A stretch of 64,000 nucleotides of DNA from Tubulanus polymorphus (lineage: Eukaryota; Nemertea; Palaeonemertea; Tubulaniformes; Tubulanidae): the NCBI RefSeq assembly GCF_964204645.1, contig NC_134026.1, forward strand, positions 2,046,001-2,110,000. Direction: 5' to 3'. Below the pieces are notes generated by a model. The model searched no databases, was not told where the DNA came from, and worked only from the letters and a program-made list of their open reading frames with translations. The number at the start of each line of letters is the position of its first letter. Within the stretch, counting starts at the first letter, position 1. The translations under genes were made by a program, and so were the position numbers. This document shows, one piece after another, positions 57,382-64,000 of the stretch.

Positions 57382-59939
57382 TTAACAGTCCACCTGGCAT
57401 ATTATACCCAATCGAATGCTGCATCCGGTCTCGAAAAAATACGCATCCGAATGAGACAAATCGTCGCAAGGAATCGCTGCACATACGTGACTTCCCGTCC
57501 TCGACCCCGGGCACCACTTCAGACCCGTAGCTACCATACCTGTCTCTACCCAGCGCCATGCACTATTATTGTAGCCGAGGCCTATCCATGTTTTACCTGA
57601 AAAACAAGAACATGTATTGTTCATGCTAAAAATAGGATACCCTTGTTTCTCCTTCGGCGGGGCATGGAATAGCATTGCGGCCATATGAAAACTTCATTAA
57701 ATCGAAATTTCTACTTTTAAAGCTGAAATTTCCATATGGCCGCAATGTTCTTCCGTAGCTGGGTCATTTTGCAAACCGAAATACAATTTGTAATCAGTTC
57801 ATTTCGATAGCTGCCGGGTCTGTAATGGTTAGCTTGATCATGATTTAAAAAAAAAGTAATGTACAATGTAGATAGGCGGCCGACCGGGTCAACTTTTAAG
57901 CTCAGCAGAAAGAGAAAAGGTATCAATTATTTGCCTTAGCGCCTTCAATGTTCTGTCTGCGAGATACGCTAGTTCGTTTGGTCATCGTTACATTTACTAT
58001 TACAGAAATCATCATGTTAGCGTCTTATCTTCCTGCAGAATTCATTCTGTGTTTAAGTGGCAATCAAATACGTATAAGGTGACCCTATATTGCTTCAATT
58101 GCTCAGTAAATTAATTGATAAGTTTAAGGTGAAATCACTATGAAATCAATGTACGGCTGAGATTTTTTACAAATTATGATTATTCGCCCAAATTCGTTCA
58201 GAGTCGGATTTGTTCCCACCAATTACATTAAACCTTTTGATATGGAATATTGTGAAATGAATGTTGTTATCCAAAATCTCAATTTTTGTTATCTTTGTTG
58301 CTTGGTTTTTATTTGATATTTTAACTATTTATCATATATATAACGATTGGCCGAGAGGAACCAACCGTTCAATCATTCTCCACACTCAGTTTACTTACCC
58401 GATCCTTCGTCTACGATTTTCTGTTTTAAAGCATTGATTTCAGCATTAGTTCTCGGTTCGGCGAGAATTCCTCCTAAGTCGTTGCAGCGACCAACTGCAT
58501 CTTTCCAAGTCAGACGATACCGACTCACGAAATAATAACATTTGTCATTGACCCCGGTGTATTTTTGATATCCTATATTTTCTGGTTTATGGTGATCAGC
58601 TGAAATAGAAAATAATTGTGAAATTTCCACAATTAATTCGACATTTCCGAAAAGAATTTCCTTTAATATGGTTCAATATAGTAATGAGTGACGACGGCAT
58701 AACTAGAATTTTCCCAATTGTGTACTTCGATTTAAACAAAAAATTCTATTAACTCGACCGCCGATTACACAACTATATCTGTACTTCGATTGCCGATTTC
58801 ATAAATCAAACCACCTGTTTCGTTCCTGGCAGGGGTGGTGGATCTGTAAGGGATATCAAATCAAAAAATCAAACGAAATCTACCAATCAAATAAATAACA
58901 GGGTCAATCCCTATTTCAAGATCAAAATTCTCAATTATCATATTCATGTGCACTCAAATCTGTGAACATACGAACTAAACATCATTCCACCCACTGTTTC
59001 ATTGAAAAGTGTAGTTTCCCTTTGCTACTATTACATAACTGTCTCAAATATTTACTACCAAATATCTGCTTTGCACAGAATAACCAAAAATTTACCTACG
59101 TATATGGCGAAACTAGAGATTGCGCATGATTGCTCGCTGGAGGAATTATTTGATCTCATCGACTATAATTTTTACATGTTCCAAATCGAATAAATCCTAA
59201 TTGTCGCCATTAGTTATCGGTATTTGATAAATCACCCGGTATGAAGTATCGGTTCGCAATGTCTCCAATAGCGATCGGTCGATGATATGGAAATTACGGT
59301 TTCAATCAATCACTTCTCAATGTATTCAATCTAATAATTTCACATCTCATTTTCACACAGTGTATTCAAATTCAAAAAATAAATGATGGAAAATCCAGCC
59401 AGAGAACAGGGTTTATCATTCCGTTTTAAATTGGGGTTAAATGTGATTGTAGAGTTTTTTCCGTTCGAAAATGCTTAGTACCAAGAAGTTTCGGACGAAG
59501 AGTTTTTGAAGGGATTTATTCAATATATCCGTGATAAAAATCACATATTAAAAGAAATAAAGAAGATGTATATGAAATATTGAATTAATTCAAATTACGC
59601 ACCTCTGACAAAGACATTCATATCTTCGCGAACAAACGCTTGATTGCTTAATTTCAATCTGGCAGAATCCAAAAGAGCACATTGTATATCAGGGTCAAAC
59701 CACTCAGTACCATAGACGAAACCAACGCAAACAGTCGGGAAATCATACAGACAGCTTCTAGCACATTCTAAACGACCGATGTTCGGTATATATCGAAGTA
59801 TATCCGCATTCGATGACCATTTGATTTTAGTCCGCTTTAAAGCCAAATTGAATACGAAATCTGACGTATATGAAATATCCAGTTCACAAAACAAAATAAG
59901 ACACCACAAAATCAACTGTGAAAAGTTGGAAAACTTCAT
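57382..59939 (-). CDS. Secreted PAN/apple + C-type-lectin-domain protein (250 aa)
   Basis: Three coding exons (minus): 59603-59939, 58399-58599, 57382-57596. Both introns are phase 1 and the frame closes to 250 residues. Residues 1 to about 25 are a signal peptide (MKFSNFSQLILWCLILFCEL). Then comes a PAN/apple-like segment (ECARSCLYDFPTVCVGFVYG … IQCALLDSA). The C-type lectin fold follows: KCYYFVSRYRLTWKDAVGRC, LGGILAEPRTNAEINALK, WIGLGYNNSAWRWVETG, then CSIRLGIICQVDC at the end. The WIGL core and the conserved Cys pairs are present. The EPN or QPD sugar-specificity triplet and the WND calcium motif are missing, so calcium-dependent sugar binding is doubtful. Such PAN-CTLD proteins are common in lophotrochozoan immune and mucus secretomes. 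An in-frame ATG 63 nt upstream exists, but the chosen start gives a proper signal peptide. Confidence 0.87.
57673..57747. repeat. Perfect 15-bp inverted repeat in a lectin-gene intron
   Basis: CATTGCGGCCATATG (57673-57687) and its exact reverse complement (57733-57747) flank a 45-nt spacer. The arms extend imperfectly outward and inward. It is intronic in the lectin gene and GC-richer than its surroundings. Confidence 0.8.
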
Positions 59940-61890
59940 GGTGTCTGTCGTTTGGCACACCTTGATGTTGAATATTAGAACTACGCGTTTAAAAAACTGC
60001 ATGGGATTACAGATCTATCCAATTAAATTAGATCTATTTTGATCGGACCATATCGCGACATATCGAACACAGCGTCAGGTAATTAACACGAATGTTAGTG
60101 AGTTCACCGCGCAAAGTCATGGTCGCTATCCGTAAGAGTAACTGTGCAAGAGCCGCCGGGTAATGTCACCGGGGAGCAAGATAGAAAAATCACTTTAGAT
60201 AGAAACTAATTTATGAACGTGCTGTGAACGGGCAAACACACTACTAATTAGCCATGAAGAAACGCATTATTGTCGGCTAGAAATATTGACTTAACCCCAC
60301 AATTTTAAGTGTAATTCGTGAGGCCACCAGCCACATGAAACCACGGAGATATGTCCATACAGGCTGATGTTATCGATAAACTCATTTCATCACGTTTACG
60401 GTTGTCATTAAGATTAGGTGCGATTCATGTGGACGCGGTAAAATATGACGTTATACTGTGAGGGAAATATAGAGTGAACTACTTCTCCAAAATCTAATAG
60501 ATTTATAGAAAAAAAAAACCGGAAAATGTCTGGCGATATACACAGAATTACCATTTAGTATTCACATCGACATGAATGACACATTGATATATTGGTATTA
60601 CGTAATTCAATTTTCTCTGATATATCGTAATCAGAAAGAACTGGTGGTTTTAAAAAATAGGCTTACGTACAATTATCTACGAAACTGGCTTCGTCAGTAT
60701 TTTTAACTCTTTTCCATAGACGCTGATAAAAAATCAGGTTATTTTTTTAAATCAACGAATCTATCATTTTTTAACGCGCAGCTATGCACTCTTCGACTAA
60801 TCAGGCAGCCGTGTGTCGTGCCGAGTTTCGCGATGTCATCAGGTTCGAATCCCTGTCGATGGAGGACGAAGCGGCGTATTTTTCTACCCCTATTATCGAA
60901 ACGACTATTAGACAATTACGTAATTCTACTTCTTTTTCTGAATGGATTGTGTAAAGGTTATCACGTTTATGTTATCTAATGGTGTAATAGATAAATAGAT
61001 TTGAAGTGCAGAATATTACCAAATCCGGCGAACATTTCGTTTCGTGGATATTTTTGAGTCGTAATCTACGAGGATGAGTGTATACTGATGTCGTTCTGAT
61101 TGACGCTACCAGTGCAGGTATACAGCCAGAGCGGTCGTTTAGTGGAGATTTATCGACTTGGGGCGGTGATTTCCGGGCTTTCAATTCGATCGTTTTGAGG
61201 AAAATGCGACAATCAAACCCAATCTCAGATTCCGGGTACACCCAATATGTACCAATTATCCTCGCAAGACAAACAGGAAGAACATCATTTCATTTAATTG
61301 CGCATCACTCTAGCTTTAGATTAATTGCAGCTCGCTTTCTATTAGTAAGTAATTGAGGAGTCGAATGTAATAGAATCTGCGCCTGTCTTCGTGAGGAATA
61401 ATTGCCTTCGTTTACCGCAGTCGATTCTTTCAAATACCGCAGAACAATCGCGAAGTTTCCTATTACCCGTTAAAGATCTGAAATTATTTGAACATCAATT
61501 CGATTTAGATAACGAGGCTAGTAGCATATTGATGGAAAATGAGAAAAAAAGGCCACATATCGGCGCGAAGGCTTACGAGCAAAAAAATAATTAGTGTAGT
61601 TTTTTTGCCAAAGAAGTACCCGAAATGAACCGCAGTGCTCGCGCGTAGAAAAAAGCGTCGAATGCATTGATGTTGCCACTTTGCTAACGCCGGATGTGGG
61701 CGACTAGATCTATTTGATGTAGTTTATCACGAAGGATACGGAATAATCACTCAGGATTCATACGCTGAGCTTTAATGAGAAATAACGTTGGATAGCGCTT
61801 CAAAAGGTCACGGAGTGATTTGTTGCTTTGCTGCAAATCATTATTTCTGTAAATTGAGTTTTACATCTAATTCATTTATCTAAGATCTCC

Positions 61891-61980
61891 TTGGAGGGGA
61901 GAGTTGTCCCTGGAGGGGAGAGTAGTTTCTGGAGGGGAGAGTGGTCTCTGGAGGGGAGAGTAGTCTCTGGAGGGGAGAGT
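61891..61980. repeat. 19-bp minisatellite, five copies
   Basis: Five head-to-tail copies of a unit close to CTGGAGGGGAGAGTAGTCT, each with one to three differences. Non-coding. Confidence 0.9.
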
Positions 61981-62395
61981 CAAAGAAACTCTCCGTGCCA
62001 CTTGCAGCATCCGTTCAAACATCCGAGGGGATTTTGTATGATTTAAACGTTTTAGAATAATCACTAAATTTTTCCCGGTTGTGTCAAAACTTACAGAATC
62101 TGTTTCGTTCTGTTTTGTTGAATTCCCATCCCTGAAGCGATGATTGATCGCTAGGAAAATCACCGAATCATAAAACTACTCATGGCGTGTCTGCAACCTG
62201 GGTTACAATCAGGTAATAAACAGACCAGACAAAAATAGCAAAAATCACGTCTCAGTCCATACGTGTGTGACGTTATCAATGATTCAAGTGGCAGAAAATG
62301 AAAAACGGTATCGAAAAGCAAAACCACAATGTAAGTGATTAGTTTGAAATGCGATAATGTTTCATTCGGAAATTAAATTGAAATCAAACTTCCAG

Positions 62396-62771
62396 AACCC
62401 TGTCCAGAATATACGTCTGCAGTGTCTGGTGGATTTTCCCCATACGTAATGAATTGTAGTTCATTAAAGTTTCGTCGTTCAATTCCTAGATGGCAATTAA
62501 AAAAAAGGAATGTTCTCCCGTCCGAGTTTTGTCGACGTGTTCATACATACAAACAATCAGCTCTCATAAAAATTCATGCCGGAACGAAAATCACGACCGG
62601 AAGCGCACAAACGATGGTTTATAGTCACTCTGACGTCACTTCCGGTATATTCTGGGAAAAACGCAGGCGTTACCTGAAAGACATTCAGTTGACAATTTGT
62701 CGCTGCACGCAACACGAAACGTCACATTCTTGCACAATTTGGAATTCGAAAGATTTATCTCTAAAAAAGTA
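62396..62771 (+). other. Probable 5' non-coding exon of the GPCR, with a long open frame
   Basis: Bounded by a good acceptor (TTCCAG, after a likely upstream exon ending at 62331 before GTAAGTG) and a strong donor (AAAAAA|GTAAGT), and joined to the acceptor at 62940. It contains a 108-codon frame from an ATG at 62449. After splicing that frame meets TGA at 62942-62944, in frame with and 9 nt ahead of the GPCR ATG. The peptide has several Cys but no family I recognise, so it is either a long upstream ORF or a real small protein on a dicistronic message. Confidence 0.4.
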
Positions 62772-62953
62772 AGTGCGCTAAGTTTCGTTGTGAATGCTAA
62801 TAATCTAATTTTTGTTACTTTCTATTTTTTTATAAATGAAATGTGCATCGTTTTTTCTTAAAAGATACCTAATTCTTTATAGAATCGCTTTGATTTCGTA
62901 TTTACATGGGTCATTTACCGGTTCATTTACCTATTTTCAGGTGAACCCAAACA

Positions 62954-64000
62954 ATGGCTACTGACGCAATACCGGGGAATTTTACGATTCCTTGCTTTTT
63001 CAAGATGATCCCTGGATACCATATCAACAACATTTTGTTCGTATTCAAAAAATCGTTGTACTTATTATTTCCATTGGGTGTAATAAGCAACATGTTGGCG
63101 TTTATCGGCAGTTTCAGCCGCGCCAAAAAGAGTCCGGCGCATTTTTTCATGGCGTCTCTGGCCGTTGCTGACTTGTTCGCTTTAACGACGAAATCGACGA
63201 TATTTCTACTGAATTTGAATAAGCACCAGGCCGACATTGCGCAATGCAAGTTAAGCGGATTTGTCGAGCATCTTTCGGCTGCACTTTCTGCATGGTATCT
63301 GGTTTTGATGACTATGGATAGGACGATAGCGGTTACGCAACCGCTGAAAGCTCACCGACTTTGCACAGTGCGTCGAGCTAAGAAGCAAATTGCGTTGAGT
63401 ACAACGATTCTGATATTTTTGGACAGCATCGCGTTTTGGGTGTACGGCGTGGAACTTACACGCGACGGACACACTAACTGTAACATGGTAAATGCATCTA
63501 TGACATTTTTGTACATTTTCGAGATTCTCTTCAGGTCTTTCGAGTCGTATGTGCCGTTCGTTATTATCACAATTCTCAATACTATAATGGCCTTGACCGT
63601 GCGTCGTTCAAGACGAATTCAAGCTAAAATGACGCAGCACCAATCCACAAACTCGGCAGGAAATCGAGTTACTATTATGGTAGTTATAGTATCGGTAGCG
63701 TTTCTTTTGTTCACCGGTCCGTATAATCTCTCATTCCTTCTAACTCTGAAATATTCAACTTGGAACGACGCAATGGATAGTTACACGAACAGCTGCGAAT
63801 CATCACAACACGCGTTACTTATTCTGTATTTCCTCTCGCATACAATTCTCGATCTGAACTTCATCATTAACGGGTTCATATACAGCCTCAGCAGTTCCCA
63901 GTTCCGCAGAGACTTGGCGAAAGTCATCTGTCCGGCGGCTGTTCGTAAAAGACTTCTTCGCGGAAGTAGTTCGTTGAAGTACCAAGGTGACACCGTTCCG
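62954..64000 (+). CDS. Rhodopsin-class peptide-type GPCR (3' end beyond the window)
   Basis: An open frame of 349 codons runs from the ATG 14 nt after a splice acceptor to the window edge, so the C terminus is missing. Helix 1 has GVISNMLAF. Helix 2 has MASLAVADLFAL. The conserved extracellular Cys pair is present (AQCKLSGF; HTNCNM). Helix 3 ends MTMDRTIAVTQPL (DRT for DRY). Helix 5 has SYVPFVIITILNTIMAL. Helix 6 has FLLFTGPYN, without the CWxP tryptophan. Helix 7 reads LDLNFIINGFIYSLSSSQFR, with NGxIY for NPxxY. These features fit the large lophotrochozoan families of FMRFamide/peptide-like class A receptors. An N-glycosylation site (NFT) lies in the short N terminus. Ligand unknown. All the visible receptor is in one exon. 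Confidence 0.9.
   Translation, partial: MATDAIPGNFTIPCFFKMIPGYHINNILFVFKKSLYLLFPLGVISNMLAFIGSFSRAKKSPAHFFMASLAVADLFALTTKSTIFLLNLNKHQADIAQCKLSGFVEHLSAALSAWYLVLMTMDRTIAVTQPLKAHRLCTVRRAKKQIALSTTILIFLDSIAFWVYGVELTRDGHTNCNMVNASMTFLYIFEILFRSFESYVPFVIITILNTIMALTVRRSRRIQAKMTQHQSTNSAGNRVTIMVVIVSVAFLLFTGPYNLSFLLTLKYSTWNDAMDSYTNSCESSQHALLILYFLSHTILDLNFIINGFIYSLSSSQFRRDLAKVICPAAVRKRLLRGSSSLKYQGDTVP

Larger units (their letters stand above)
59940..62953. other. Spacer between the lectin gene and the GPCR
   Basis: No gene is supported except probable 5' non-coding exons of the GPCR at the right end. It contains a Pol III B-box match (60842-60853, GGTTCGAATCCC) without a good A box, a 19-bp minisatellite (61891-61980) and several open frames without homology (for example plus 61391-61594). 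The promoter of the lectin gene lies at the left end. Confidence 0.45.

Noticed and set aside
60780-60870. tRNA gene candidate (GGTTCGAATCCC)
   Set aside because: The B box is perfect but there is no A box, anticodon arm or acceptor stem; at most a SINE relic.
61876-62163. Minus-strand open frame ending in LQ/RP-rich repeats
   Set aside because: Its C-terminal part is the translation of the 19-bp minisatellite, with no homology or splice support.
62422-62772. Extension of the GPCR N terminus into the upstream exon
   Set aside because: The upstream frame is closed by TGA at 62942-62944 after splicing, so it cannot be fused to the receptor.

Overview
The window is eukaryotic nuclear DNA: AT-rich, with many short introns carrying GT..AG borders, and full of small dispersed repeats. 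The encoded proteins are clear animal orthologues (MKS1, NCoR/SMRT, NUP107, PCGF6, NOP56). A single NCoR gene stands for vertebrate NCOR1 and NCOR2. There is also a secreted lectin-like gene, a complement-control-repeat receptor and a neuropeptide-type GPCR. This suggests a marine invertebrate, most likely a lophotrochozoan such as a mollusc; the species cannot be fixed from the sequence. I built exon models by hand from splice borders and reading-frame continuity. The models for MKS1, NCoR, NUP107, PCGF6, NOP56, the transporter and the PAN/C-type-lectin gene each close in frame from ATG to stop.

Layout: 1-2486 is gene-poor. A small minus-strand gene with its own TATA box encodes a 66-residue proline-rich secreted peptide (2487-2764). 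An SLC16/monocarboxylate-transporter-like MFS carrier follows (3855-7030, minus), then the ciliary transition-zone gene MKS1 (8815-14452, minus, 19 exons). The 29-coding-exon NCoR corepressor gene (15676-38309, minus) fills the centre. Its introns hold MITE-like elements, tRNA-derived SINE-like elements and tandem repeats. NUP107 (39152-44622, plus) starts head-to-head with NCoR and ends tail-to-tail with PCGF6 (44981-46764, minus). PCGF6 in turn is head-to-head with NOP56 (47662-50990, plus). Housekeeping, nuclear and chromatin genes therefore sit in a compact block.

The right third is accessory: a single-pass membrane protein with about eight CCP/sushi modules (51940-57075, plus), a secreted PAN + C-type-lectin protein (57382-59939, minus), a repeat-rich spacer, and a rhodopsin-type GPCR cut by the window end (62954 to 64000, plus).

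The most unusual items are the CCP protein, the proline-rich peptide and an extra Cys-rich domain in NCoR. In the CCP protein two modules are each split between Cys1 and Cys2 by a long glycosylation-rich insert that ends in a furin-type RKKR site. The two split units look like a tandem duplication.
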